A stretch of DNA of 64,000 bases from Acidobacteriota bacterium (lineage in GTDB: Bacteria; Acidobacteriota; Terriglobia; Terriglobales; Acidobacteriaceae): positions 1 through 64,000 of the forward strand of contig JABCZH010000016.1 of the NCBI GenBank assembly GCA_013289795.1. Reading direction: 5' to 3'. Positions 36,796 to 45,129 of the stretch are shown in pieces (the first letter of the stretch is position 1; each line of letters starts with the position of its first letter). The notes below the pieces were generated by a model. The model made no database searches, was not told where the DNA came from, and saw nothing but the letters and a program-made list of their open reading frames with translations. The translations under genes and the position numbers were made by a program.

Positions 36796-37908
36796 TTATT
36801 GGATTTCCAGCATCCGATCCAGCGCCACCTTTGCCCAGTGCTTTACATCGTCTTTCACTTTGATCTGGTTGACGATGTTGCCTTCGGCGAGGTTCTCCAG
36901 CGCCCAGCACAGGTGCTGTGGCGAGATGCGGAACATGGTCGTGCACAGGCAGCCAGAGTCGTCGAGAGTGATGACTTTTTTCCCTTCGTCTGCGAATTCC
37001 TTGCCCATGCGATTGACCAGGTGAATCTCGGTCCCGACCGCAAACATGGTGTGCGACGGCGCCTCACGGATGATCTTGAGCAGGCCTTCGGTGGAACCGA
37101 TGCCATCGGCCTTCTGGCAGACTTCCCAACGGCATTCGGGATGCACAATCACGCGAATGCCAGGATACTTGGCGCGAACGTTGTCCACGTGCTCGGGCAG
37201 GAAACGCTGGTGGACGGAGCAATGACCTTTCCACAAGATCACCTTGGCCTGGCGCAAACGATCTGGAGTCAGACCACCGTTGAGCATATAGGGATCCCAG
37301 ACCACCATTTCATTGAGCGGAATGCCGAGGTTGTAACCAGTGTTGCGGCCAAGATGCTGGTCGGGAAGAAAGAGAAGTTTGGGAGTTTTCGCGAAGCCCC
37401 ACTGAAATGCACCATCCGCGTTCGATGATGTGCAAACGACGCCGCCCCGCTCGCCACAGAAAGCTTTTATAGCAGCGGTAGAATTCATATAGGTGATGGG
37501 CGTCACGCCCGCACCGGAATCGTCGGTCAAACCGGCGGCCACCAGATGCTCCCAGCAATTCTCCACTTGCGTGATTTCTGCCATATCAGCCATGGAGCAG
37601 CCGGCGTTGAGATCGGGAAGGACCGTGACCTGGCCGGGACGGCTGAGAACATCGGCGCTCTCGGCCATGAAGTGGACGCCGCAAAAGACGATGTATTTGC
37701 CTCCGGCGCGCGCCGCCTGCTGGGCTAGCTTGTAGGAGTCGCCACGATAGTCGGCGAAGCGGATGACTTCATCGCGTTGATAGTGGTGCCCGAGAACAAC
37801 GCATTCGCGGCCCAGAGCTCCGCGGGCAGCGGCGATGCGCTCGTCCATGGTGCTATCGGGCAGAAGGAGATAATTTTCCAGACTGCAAACTGCGGTCGCT
37901 GTAGCCAT
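36796..37908 (-). CDS. nadA: quinolinate synthase
   Basis: A 370-residue NadA, which condenses iminoaspartate with dihydroxyacetone phosphate to quinolinate in NAD synthesis. Candidate 4Fe-4S ligands are Cys104 (LNAGCSMADM), Cys259 (HPECRWEVC) and Cys320 or Cys322 (DSGCLCTTM). VVLGHHYQRDEVIRFADYRG and TYMNSTAAIKAFCGERGG are family blocks. No nadB or nadC lies next to it. Confidence 0.93.
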   Translation of the reverse strand: MATATAVCSLENYLLLPDSTMDERIAAARGALGRECVVLGHHYQRDEVIRFADYRGDSYKLAQQAARAGGKYIVFCGVHFMAESADVLSRPGQVTVLPDLNAGCSMADMAEITQVENCWEHLVAAGLTDDSGAGVTPITYMNSTAAIKAFCGERGGVVCTSSNADGAFQWGFAKTPKLLFLPDQHLGRNTGYNLGIPLNEMVVWDPYMLNGGLTPDRLRQAKVILWKGHCSVHQRFLPEHVDNVRAKYPGIRVIVHPECRWEVCQKADGIGSTEGLLKIIREAPSHTMFAVGTEIHLVNRMGKEFADEGKKVITLDDSGCLCTTMFRISPQHLCWALENLAEGNIVNQIKVKDDVKHWAKVALDRMLEIQ

Positions 37909-38243
37909 CGTTATGTCTCGCCTTCAGCTCCAAATAAGCAGTAGCGCGCTTGGCGCGCACTCCGCTCGATCTGGAACGGGGATGTTGAAAGCAACTCAGC
38001 GGCTACAGCCGGTTCACTACGTCTTTCGACGCCCAACCGGCGGGGATGTTGATAGCCGTTTAGTGATTCTTCACTAATAGTAGGATGCCTAGCCGCGGGA
38101 GAAGGTTCGCCTTTTTGTGCTAACCGAAGTCACACCCGCAAATGACTGGGTAACCTGCGTACATTGTGCACTTCCGACAGTGCAAAACGCAAATTGCATT
38201 GCCTTTTCCCCGTGGCCCTCTGTGTTCTCTGTGGTTGCGGTTG
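37909..38243. other. intergenic region between nadA and the glycoside-hydrolase-like gene
   Basis: No gene is supported. It contains a small hairpin TAGTGA/TCACTA near 38060 and, at 38217-38241, a CTCTGTGTTCTCTGTGG block of the same word family as at 52612 and 59155. Confidence 0.35.
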
Positions 38244-39092
38244 TCAGCGACTTCTGCCTTGCGACGGATCCGGCGACGTGGCCGTCTCGACGTCAATGTG
38301 CAGCTTTTGTCGGACATCCACCTGCGGCGGATAGCAATTGCCGTCGGCGTTGTGGGTGGCCGGGCATCCAGCCGAAACGTCTCTTCGCGGTGATTGAGCA
38401 AACTGCCAGACATCGGCAAAGCCAATTCCGCTGTCTGCGGGGCTCGGTGGCTTTCTCGGAAAAGCACATCCTGGAGCGGGCGGACAGGCGTCATCCGTGA
38501 CGAAGTAAACGATCTTGCGGCCGCCGGCATTCTGGCGAATGTCGTTGGCCGTGACAATCGTTGTGCCCCGATCTTCTTCAGCCGGAATGCCGGAGCAATA
38601 AATGCCGGCGCGAAAGCCGGAAGCGTTCACGCCATCGACCCAGGCATAGATGTAGGCTTTCTGCTCAGGCAGCATGCGTCCACCCTGTTCCTGGTCGAGA
38701 AAGATGATGGTGTCGCCGGGAAATCCCTCGCGATGAGCCGCCGCAACCGCGGCTTTCGCATCGGATTTGCCAAGAGCCGTCGCGCGGGAAACGGTTTTCA
38801 GGTCGGCGTAGAGCCTGCCGTTAAACAGCACCAGAAATCCAAATCCCGCGGCTTGCAGTTTGGGACGCTTCCCTATCCAGGTGTTGACGCGCGCACTCGG
38901 AGGCCGGCTTAGCCAGTACCCTGCGAATGAAAACGCCTTGCGCAGAGCTTGTAGATTCTGGTCGCCGGGATAGTTGTTGCGGTCGAAACCGAGATAGGCC
39001 TGTTGGCTCGCTGTGGGATTGGATTGGGCTCTAGCGTAGTGGCTTGAACCCAGTACGGCCATCGCGACGACACCTAGCGCGATTCGTTTCAC
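38244..39092 (-). CDS. secreted glycoside-hydrolase-like (DUF1906 / Rv2525c-like) protein
   Basis: A 282-residue exported protein (signal ALGVVAMAVLGSSHYARA) with a GTG start overlapping the stop of the upstream gene. The mature part begins AYLGFDRNNYPGDQNLQALR and has GFLVLFNGRLYADLK, DTIIFLDQEQGGRM and FRAGIYCSG, the TIM-barrel pattern of the glycoside-hydrolase-like domain related to GH25 lysozymes. The acidic DQE after the IIFL strand would be the catalytic area. A peptidoglycan target is possible but unproven. Confidence 0.68.
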   Translation of the reverse strand: MKRIALGVVAMAVLGSSHYARAQSNPTASQQAYLGFDRNNYPGDQNLQALRKAFSFAGYWLSRPPSARVNTWIGKRPKLQAAGFGFLVLFNGRLYADLKTVSRATALGKSDAKAAVAAAHREGFPGDTIIFLDQEQGGRMLPEQKAYIYAWVDGVNASGFRAGIYCSGIPAEEDRGTTIVTANDIRQNAGGRKIVYFVTDDACPPAPGCAFPRKPPSPADSGIGFADVWQFAQSPRRDVSAGCPATHNADGNCYPPQVDVRQKLHIDVETATSPDPSQGRSR

Positions 39093-39706
39093 GCAGACGA
39101 TCTTACCGCAACGACACTTGGATCACCGCTCAGGGCTGCAATACATTCCTCGCGAATTCGCCAAATCTCATCGAGGTCATACCCAGAAGCCCCGCTGGAT
39201 TCGGCTATCCAGCGCCGCAGGAATTGCCGATGAAGAGTGGCCTTGTAATCGGTGATCTGTTCGGCGCCGATGTCTTCCTCGTATAAGAATTGCGCAATAG
39301 CCTTCGGGGGATGAGAACCGATCTCGCGCGTAACATCGATTCGTTTTTCGCTGTACCGAAGATAACAATGTGCTTCCGGAAGGACCACTAGTCCATGCTT
39401 CTTGAGGATGAGCCCAACGCCGGGCGTGTTGCGCTCGTGCATTTCGTAAATTCCGAGGACGAGCGCCACGTTCAATCCTTGCTCGGTGGCCAGCCTGCGA
39501 AGAAGCGCGTGCTTAGTGCTGCAGGTTCCGCGGTTTTCGCGCATGACGATCAGGGGATCGCTGATATTGGGGTTCCGACCGTATGGCAAGCGACTGACCA
39601 GCCTGGCGGCTGCGCGATAATCGAGCGATCCGGCCCGGATGAAGGCTGCGGAGACGTCGCCGGCTGGTTTCAGCGCTACAGGCTCAAGAAGGTTCCAGGA
39701 ATGCAT
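39089..39706 (-). CDS. transglutaminase-like cysteine peptidase superfamily protein
   Basis: A 205-residue, probably cytosolic protein. A Cys-His-Asp triad in transglutaminase order is visible: Cys in RGTCSTKHALLRRLA, His in LPEAHCYLRY, Asp in EKRIDVTRE. GLNVALVLGIYEM lies between, as in that fold. Substrate unknown. It overlaps the downstream glycoside-hydrolase-like gene by four bases and follows moaA by 20 bases, so the three form a likely operon. Confidence 0.62.
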   Translation of the reverse strand: MHSWNLLEPVALKPAGDVSAAFIRAGSLDYRAAARLVSRLPYGRNPNISDPLIVMRENRGTCSTKHALLRRLATEQGLNVALVLGIYEMHERNTPGVGLILKKHGLVVLPEAHCYLRYSEKRIDVTREIGSHPPKAIAQFLYEEDIGAEQITDYKATLHRQFLRRWIAESSGASGYDLDEIWRIREECIAALSGDPSVVAVRSSA

Positions 39707-39726
39707 TGCTGCGCCCCTTGCTTTAA

Positions 39727-40716
39727 CTAGCCCCCAATGTGCACCATCGTCCGCGACGCCGGCACGAAATCCGGTTCGCCGATGTGGTGCCGCTCTTCTT
39801 TCTTCTGGATTACGCCACGGATGAATTCGGCCAACTCTTCATCCGACGCTCCACGTTGCATCTGCGTGTGCAGATCGTGGTCCCAGACCGAGAACAGGCA
39901 GGTACGAATTTTGCCGTCGGAAGTGATGCGAATTCGGCTGCAGTGGCCGCAGAAGGGATGAGAAACCGGCGCGATAATTCCAATCTCGCCGACGCCGTCA
40001 TCGAAACGATAGCGCCGCGCGGTTTCACTGCGAGCGTGGGGAATCTCGACCAGCGGACGGTACTCGGCCATGCGTTGCACGATTTCATCCAGCGTGACTA
40101 CGGTCTTGGGTGACCAGCTGCGATCTTCTTCCAGCGGCATGAATTCGATGAAGCGCACGACTACGCCCTCCTCGCGAGCAAACATGCCGAAAGGGATGAT
40201 CTGGTCTTCGTTGAAGCCACGCATCAGCACGCAGTTCACTTTGACTGGCCACAGACCGGTTCGCCGGGCAGTTCGAATTCCCGCCAGGACGTTGTCGTAT
40301 CCATCCGGCACCCTGGTGATGCGGGCGAAACGGTCGGGATCGACCGCGTCCATGCTGACGGTCACGCGTTGCAGCCCGGCTTCTCTCAGCGGCTGCGCCA
40401 TGTCCGCAAGCAGATGTCCGTTGGTGGTGAGAGCGAGATCGAGCGGGTCACCGTCAACATCGCGCAGTTTGGCAAGCTCACGGACAAAGTCGATGACGCC
40501 TCCGCGCAACAGCGGTTCACCACCTGTCAGGCGAACTTTCTTGATCCCCATTCCCGCAAGTACGCGGGCCATGCGAAAGTAATCCGAAAACGGCAAATCG
40601 CCATAGAGTGCGCCTTCGTTGCCGGTGCGGCAGTAAACACACTTGTAGTTACAGCGGTCGGTGATGGAGATCCGCAGGTCGGTGATGGCGCGTCCGAATT
40701 TGTCGGAGAGGAACAG
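39727..40716 (-). CDS. moaA: GTP 3',8-cyclase MoaA, apparent CTG start
   Basis: The radical-SAM enzyme of the first step of molybdenum cofactor synthesis, 329 residues. In frame upstream of the first TTG (40596) lie the essential CNYKCVYC cluster motif (Cys22, Cys26, Cys29) and FLSDKFGRAITDLRISITDR, so the real start is upstream. Between the in-frame TAA (about 40744) and that motif there is no ATG, GTG or TTG. The best candidate is CTG at 40716, with CAGGAG seven bases before it. The C-terminal cluster FCGHCSRIRITSDGKIRTC is complete; it ends MVHIGG. Confidence 0.88.
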   Translation of the reverse strand: MFLSDKFGRAITDLRISITDRCNYKCVYCRTGNEGALYGDLPFSDYFRMARVLAGMGIKKVRLTGGEPLLRGGVIDFVRELAKLRDVDGDPLDLALTTNGHLLADMAQPLREAGLQRVTVSMDAVDPDRFARITRVPDGYDNVLAGIRTARRTGLWPVKVNCVLMRGFNEDQIIPFGMFAREEGVVVRFIEFMPLEEDRSWSPKTVVTLDEIVQRMAEYRPLVEIPHARSETARRYRFDDGVGEIGIIAPVSHPFCGHCSRIRITSDGKIRTCLFSVWDHDLHTQMQRGASDEELAEFIRGVIQKKEERHHIGEPDFVPASRTMVHIGG

Positions 40717-40778
40717 CTTTTGGCTCCTGGCCTCTGGCTCTTAGCTAACACACTTCGTGAACGGAAAAGATACGCAGG

Positions 40779-40958
40779 CGGGATAAATCCCGGGGGCATT
40801 TCCTTTCCAATGGTCCTCGTAAGGACGGGGAGGCGCGGGCGTTTCCACCCGCACCCTCGGAATGTAGCGCCGCCGTGCTGGCGGATGTCCTGCGGGCGTG
40901 ACGCCCCGCAGACCACATCCCTCGCCGCCGCAGCCGGGTATGCCCGAGGCTGCGGTGG
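40779..40958. repeat. array of six consecutive hairpins
   Basis: Six stems in 180 bases: CGGGAT/ATCCCG (40779-40792), GTCCT/AGGAC (40813-40826), GCGGG/CCCGC (40835-40852), CCGCC/GGCGG (40870-40884), CTGCGGGCGT/ACGCCCCGCAG (40890-40911, one bulge) and CCGCAGCC/GGCTGCGG (40928-40955, extendable to 11 bp with one mismatch). No coding frame. It lies between the divergent moaA and vapB genes. Confidence 0.55.
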
Positions 40959-41013
40959 TCGGAAACTCATGTTTATTATAAGCCGCCACTGGGGACGGCG
41001 CATCGCAATGCGC

Positions 41014-41055
41014 TTGTCAAGCCGAAATCGTTTCGTATATACTCTACATATATAC
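41014..41055 (+). promoter_or_regulatory. vapBC promoter and operator
   Basis: TTGTCA (41014-41019), 16-base spacer, TATATA (41036-41041). A 7-base inverted repeat GTATATA (41035-41041) / TATATAC (41049-41055) overlaps the -10, as expected for an autorepressed toxin-antitoxin operon. Confidence 0.55.
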
Positions 41056-41071
41056 ATTCAAGGAGGTGCGC

Positions 41072-41302
41072 ATGGGCACTGCCCGGGTATTCCGGTCGGG
41101 GAACAGCCAGGCGGTCCGGTTGCCGAAGCAGTTTCGGGTGAAGAGCAAGGATGTTGAGATCTTTCGCCGGGGGGACGAGATCGTCCTGCGAGAGGTTAAG
41201 GGAAACATGGTCCGGGCGTTCGACCTGCTGGCGGGCCTGCCCGAGGATTTCGAAATCCCTGGCCGAGGCAAGGATCGCCCGCAAAAGCGGAAGGGCCTCT
41301 AG
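41072..41302 (+). CDS. vapB: VapB antitoxin, AbrB/MazE-type
   Basis: The ATG at 41072 follows AGGAGGT; the frame's GTG at 41066 is inside that ribosome site. The 76-residue protein starts with an AbrB-like swapped-hairpin domain (TARVFRSGNSQAVRLPKQF, then VEIFRRGDEIVL) that would bind the operator. The basic C-terminus (IPGRGKDRPQKRKGL) would wrap the toxin. Its TAG is directly followed by the vapC GTG. Confidence 0.88.
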   Translation: MGTARVFRSGNSQAVRLPKQFRVKSKDVEIFRRGDEIVLREVKGNMVRAFDLLAGLPEDFEIPGRGKDRPQKRKGL

Positions 41303-41710
41303 GTGGAGACCCGGTTTCTGCTCGATACCAATATTTGCATATACATCCGGCAGAAACGACCGGAAGAAGTCTTGCGCCGCTTCCGGAATCTTCGCACCGG
41401 AGAGGCCGCTATTTCGGTCATCACCTACGGAGAGCTGATCTTTGGCGCGACCAAGAGCCAACAACGAACACAAGCGCTTGAGCGTCTGGCCGAACTGCTC
41501 AACTGGCTGCCCGCGTTGCCTCTTCCTGAGAACGCCGCACAAGCTTATGGCATGATGCGCGCCGACCTGGCAGCGCGGGGTCAGATGATTGGCAACAACG
41601 ACCTCTGGATCGCCTCTCATGCTCTGGCAGCAGAACTGACGCTGGTTACCAACAACGAGAAGGAATTCCGGCGCGTGCGGGGGCTGAAGGTGCAGAACTG
41701 GGCGGAATAG
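41303..41710 (+). CDS. vapC: VapC PIN-domain toxin
   Basis: A 135-residue PIN-domain ribonuclease starting with GTG and preceded by GGAAGGG. The acidic catalytic residues are Asp8 (LLDTNICIY), Glu44 (TYGELIFGA) and Asp100 (GNNDLWIASHALA). All are intact, so the toxin should be active. VapC toxins usually cut tRNA or rRNA. It is translated directly after vapB with no gap. Confidence 0.9.
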   Translation: METRFLLDTNICIYIRQKRPEEVLRRFRNLRTGEAAISVITYGELIFGATKSQQRTQALERLAELLNWLPALPLPENAAQAYGMMRADLAARGQMIGNNDLWIASHALAAELTLVTNNEKEFRRVRGLKVQNWAE

Positions 41711-41725
41711 GCAGCTGTGTCGATG

Positions 41726-42217
41726 CTATTTACGGCGTATATTCTGGGTCAGAATAAGCCGAAACTCCTCCAACTGCGCTCCGGCGAAAGCACGTTTCGG
41801 GATGACTTGGAACTGTCGAGGCTTCAAGTAGAGTACAAAGAGATTTGGGGTTTCGCGAAATCTCGTGAAACCACTCCATTTTGTCTCGCCTTGTCCCAGA
41901 TCGTTCTGATCAATCACTCCGCTTTCCTCAACACGTAACACCCGTGGCTTGACAAAGTCTGGATGCTTGCGAAACCACCTTCGGATCAATACGGGTCGTG
42001 TAAACCAGAATGCAAGCACAACAGCCATCCACAAGACGAAAATAATCACGGCAGCCGCCGCTTGCTTAAGACCCAAGGTCGTCAGAAAGAAAATTGCGAA
42101 TAGAATAAACACACCGGCCAGAACCGAGGTTAGCATCTTCCGCCCCAAGGGCTTCGCCTCAGGCGTACCGAGGGCTTCCGTGTAGTCGCTTAAGTCGCAC
42201 TGGTATCGGACCTCCAT
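41726..42217 (-). CDS. YcxB-like membrane protein
   Basis: A 163-residue protein with two membrane helices (MLTSVLAGVFILFAIFFLTT, AAAVIIFVLWMAVVLAFWF) and a soluble C-terminal domain: VLRVEESGVIDQN, WSGFTRFRETPNLFVLYL, FQVIPKRAFAG then LEEFRLILTQNI. This is the YcxB-like C-terminal pattern. Function unknown. It is convergent with vapC, 15 bases away. Confidence 0.7.
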   Translation of the reverse strand: MEVRYQCDLSDYTEALGTPEAKPLGRKMLTSVLAGVFILFAIFFLTTLGLKQAAAAVIIFVLWMAVVLAFWFTRPVLIRRWFRKHPDFVKPRVLRVEESGVIDQNDLGQGETKWSGFTRFRETPNLFVLYLKPRQFQVIPKRAFAGAQLEEFRLILTQNIRRK

Positions 42218-42269
42218 GGGTCGACTTGTTCAACGCGTCGCGGGAGATTTTCGAAAACGCAACAATGCT

Positions 42270-43985
42270 TCACATCCCATCATAATTCGGCCCACCGCCG
42301 CCTTCAGGCGGGACCCACGTAATGATCTGATACGGATCGGCGATATCGCAGGTCTTGCAGTGTACGCAGTTCGACGGGTTCAGGCTGATGCGTTTGCCGT
42401 TGGGCTGCTCGGCGTCGTCCACCATTTCATATACGTTGGCGGGACAGAAACTCTGACAGGGACTGCCGAATTCTTTCACACAACGGGCATTGCAGATGTT
42501 GGTATCGTGGATGATCAGGTGCGACGGTTGGTCTTCTTCGTGTTTCGTTCCTGAGTGATAAAGGTCAGTGAGCTTGTCGAAAGTCAGTTTGCCATCGCCC
42601 TTGGCGGGGCCCAGCAGGTGCGCTTCAGCGCCGCCATCGGCGGGCAACTCAGCCAGTCTTTTCATGTGCTCGGGTCCGCTGCGGTTGGTGTAACGGGCGC
42701 GCAGGCCGCGTCCGCCGGTGAACTGCTGAATGCCGGCGTTGAACATGCCCGCCCAGAAGCCGTGCTCGAACCCCTGATGGAAATTGCGCACCTTCCATAG
42801 CTCGTCTTTGATCCAGCTGGATTCCACTTTCTTCTGAAAGCCGCTCAGCGTCTTCGCCGACGAATCACCTTTCGTTACCGCTTCGAAAGCGGTCTCGGCC
42901 GCCAGCATTCCGCTCTTGATCGCGAGATGGATTCCCTTCAATCGTTGAGAATTCAGGAATCCTGCCGCGTCTCCCAGAATCATCCAGCCATTGCCTGCGA
43001 CTGGCGGAATCGCCCACCAGCCGCTATAGGGAAACGACTTCGCCCCATAGCGAATCATCTTCCCGCCCGCGAGCAGCTTAGCAACCATGGGATGCTGCTT
43101 GAAATCTTGCAATACGCGCTGGGGATCGAGCCGTGGATCGGGATAGTCGAGCGCCGTCACAAAACCGAGCGAGACTACGTTGTCCTTGCCGCCGTAAATC
43201 CAGGCGCCGCCGTAATCCTTGGTGGTCAGCGGCCAGCCCATGGTGTAAATGACTTCGCCAGGCGCGACGCGGCCCCCCGGAACTTCCCACAGCTCTTTTA
43301 CTCCCTGACCGTAGACCTGCGGATTGCAGCCTTTCGCGAGATCGAACTTGGCAATAAGCTGTTTGGTCAGTGATCCGCGCGTGCCTTCGGCGAGAATTAC
43401 GACTTTGGCATTCAGGTCATAGCCCGGTTCGAAGTTGGATTTCTGATGGCCTTCCTTGTCGATTCCCTTGTCGTCGGTGCGGACGCCGGTAACACGGTCA
43501 CCGTCAAACAACAGTTCCGAACCGGCAAACCCAGTAAACACGGTGATCCCAGTGGCTTCAACTTTGCTGCCCAGCCACTTCACGAAGCGGTTGAGCGAAA
43601 TGACGTAGTTGCCGTGATCACGGAGCGGCGGTGGGGTGATGGGAAACTTAAGCTTGCCTTTCTCGGTGAGGAAGTAAACGGATTCTTTCGTGACCTCAGC
43701 ATCGAGCGGCGCTTCTTTCTCGAAGCCAGGCAGCAGCTCACGCATCGATCGCGGATCGAGCAGCGCGCCGGAAAGACAGTGCTGACCGATCTCCCGCGCT
43801 TTCTCGAGGACGTAGATGTTTTCTTTGCTGAGCTGAGAATCAGGGTTTTTGGCGTTGTGTTCGTCGATCAACTGGGAGAGGCGCAGCGCGCACGCCATGC
43901 CCGCGGGCCCGCCGCCGACGATGACCACGTCAGCCGGCATCTGTGGGCGGTCGATGCCTTCGAGAGGTTTGCGAAAGATCAGCAC
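42270..43985 (-). CDS. electron-transfer-flavoprotein:ubiquinone oxidoreductase
   Basis: A 571-residue ETF-QO, which passes electrons from ETF to the quinone pool at the membrane surface. The FAD-binding loop is VVIVGGGPAGMACALRL. The C-terminal ferredoxin-like part carries the 4Fe-4S cysteines in SPCQSFCPANVYE and NCVHCKTCDIADPYQI. The start used is a GTG at 43985 with weak ribosome site; an ATG 45 bases in is also possible. It is the last gene of the etfB-etfA-ETFQO operon. Confidence 0.92.
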   Translation of the reverse strand: MLIFRKPLEGIDRPQMPADVVIVGGGPAGMACALRLSQLIDEHNAKNPDSQLSKENIYVLEKAREIGQHCLSGALLDPRSMRELLPGFEKEAPLDAEVTKESVYFLTEKGKLKFPITPPPLRDHGNYVISLNRFVKWLGSKVEATGITVFTGFAGSELLFDGDRVTGVRTDDKGIDKEGHQKSNFEPGYDLNAKVVILAEGTRGSLTKQLIAKFDLAKGCNPQVYGQGVKELWEVPGGRVAPGEVIYTMGWPLTTKDYGGAWIYGGKDNVVSLGFVTALDYPDPRLDPQRVLQDFKQHPMVAKLLAGGKMIRYGAKSFPYSGWWAIPPVAGNGWMILGDAAGFLNSQRLKGIHLAIKSGMLAAETAFEAVTKGDSSAKTLSGFQKKVESSWIKDELWKVRNFHQGFEHGFWAGMFNAGIQQFTGGRGLRARYTNRSGPEHMKRLAELPADGGAEAHLLGPAKGDGKLTFDKLTDLYHSGTKHEEDQPSHLIIHDTNICNARCVKEFGSPCQSFCPANVYEMVDDAEQPNGKRISLNPSNCVHCKTCDIADPYQIITWVPPEGGGGPNYDGM

Positions 43986-44007
43986 AAAGACAAACCCGGC
44001 CGCGGAT

Positions 44008-44072
44008 TTACACAGATCTTCACGGATTGTTTGATTAGGAGATCAGCGTTCATCAGCGTTAATCAGCGGCGA
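44008..44072. repeat. reiterated-word block, ATCAGCGTT family
   Basis: GATTTACACAGATCTTCACG is followed by tandem GATCAGCGTT, CATCAGCGTT, AATCAGCGG words in the gap between etfA and the ETF:quinone oxidoreductase gene. It is the same kind of word repetition as in the atp operon gaps, but tandem rather than palindromic. Confidence 0.45.
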
Positions 44073-44076
44073 AAAA

Positions 44077-45072
44077 CTAGCTTCCAGCCTTCGCCTTCTT
44101 TACTTCTTCGATCAGCGGCGGAACGATGTCGAACAAATTTCCTACAACGGCGAAATCGGCGATCTCGAAAATCGGCGCTTCTGAATCCTTGTTGATCGCA
44201 ATGATCGTCCGCGCTCCTTTCATTCCAACAATGTGCTGAATGGCGCCGCTGATGCCGAGAGCGAGATACAGCTTGGGCGCAACCGTCTGGCCGGACGATC
44301 CAATCTGCCGGTCCATGGGCAACCATCCGGAGTCGCAGATAGGACGCGAGGCCGCAAGCTCGCCGCCCAAGGCTTCGGCTAATTGTTTGGCCAGTTCGAT
44401 GTTCTTCTGCTCTTTGATTCCGCGGCCGACGGAAACAATGATCTCGGCCTGCGTCAGGTCAACCGCCTGCTTGGCTTCTTTGAAAACATCCTGCGGTTTG
44501 TTGCGTATGACACCGTCAGCAATATTTACGTTGACGGTCTCAACCGGGGCTGCGCTTGCCCCAGCTTCGGCCTTGTCACCGCGGAAAGCGCCGTTCTGGA
44601 AGGTCACAAACCACGGAGCATCGCACGCGAAGCTAACATCGGCGGTTAGCTTGCCCTGAAACATCTGGCGGGTAAACAGCAGGTTGGAGCCGTCTTTCTT
44701 ATAACCGATGCAGTCGCTGATGGCGGTGCGTCCCATGGCGGTCGCCAGCTTGGGGACGAAGTCGCGTACCTGGTAGGTATGCGGCATGAGCACCAGCTTG
44801 GGCTGCTTCGATTCGATGAACTGCTTTAGCGCGGCGGAGAATGCTTCAGGAGTGTAAGGCTCGAGCTTGGGCGACTCGACCGCATAAACCTTGGACGCTT
44901 TCTTGGCAGCTATTTCGCCAGCGAAACCCGCCACGCCGCGGCCGACGACAGCAGCTTCGAGCGTCCAGCCCGTGTCGACGGCGATAGCCTGGCCGGCAGC
45001 GACCGTCTCCCAGGAAACGCGGTTGAGCTTGCCTTCACGTTGTTCGACGACTACGAGGATGCTATCTGCCAT
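44077..45072 (-). CDS. etfA: electron transfer flavoprotein alpha subunit
   Basis: A 331-residue ETF alpha chain. The C-terminal FAD-binding domain has SRPICDSGWLPMDRQIGSSG and KLYLALGISGAIQHIVGM; Arg/Ser contacts are intact. The N-terminal domain is of normal length. Forms a heterodimer with EtfB encoded just upstream and carries electrons from acyl-CoA dehydrogenases to ETF-QO. Confidence 0.95.
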   Translation of the reverse strand: MADSILVVVEQREGKLNRVSWETVAAGQAIAVDTGWTLEAAVVGRGVAGFAGEIAAKKASKVYAVESPKLEPYTPEAFSAALKQFIESKQPKLVLMPHTYQVRDFVPKLATAMGRTAISDCIGYKKDGSNLLFTRQMFQGKLTADVSFACDAPWFVTFQNGAFRGDKAEAGASAAPVETVNVNIADGVIRNKPQDVFKEAKQAVDLTQAEIIVSVGRGIKEQKNIELAKQLAEALGGELAASRPICDSGWLPMDRQIGSSGQTVAPKLYLALGISGAIQHIVGMKGARTIIAINKDSEAPIFEIADFAVVGNLFDIVPPLIEEVKKAKAGS

Positions 45073-45129
45073 GAATGCCTTTTCTTCAAAAACCAGTTAT
45101 TAGTTGCCAGATCTCAGTTCTCAGTTGCG

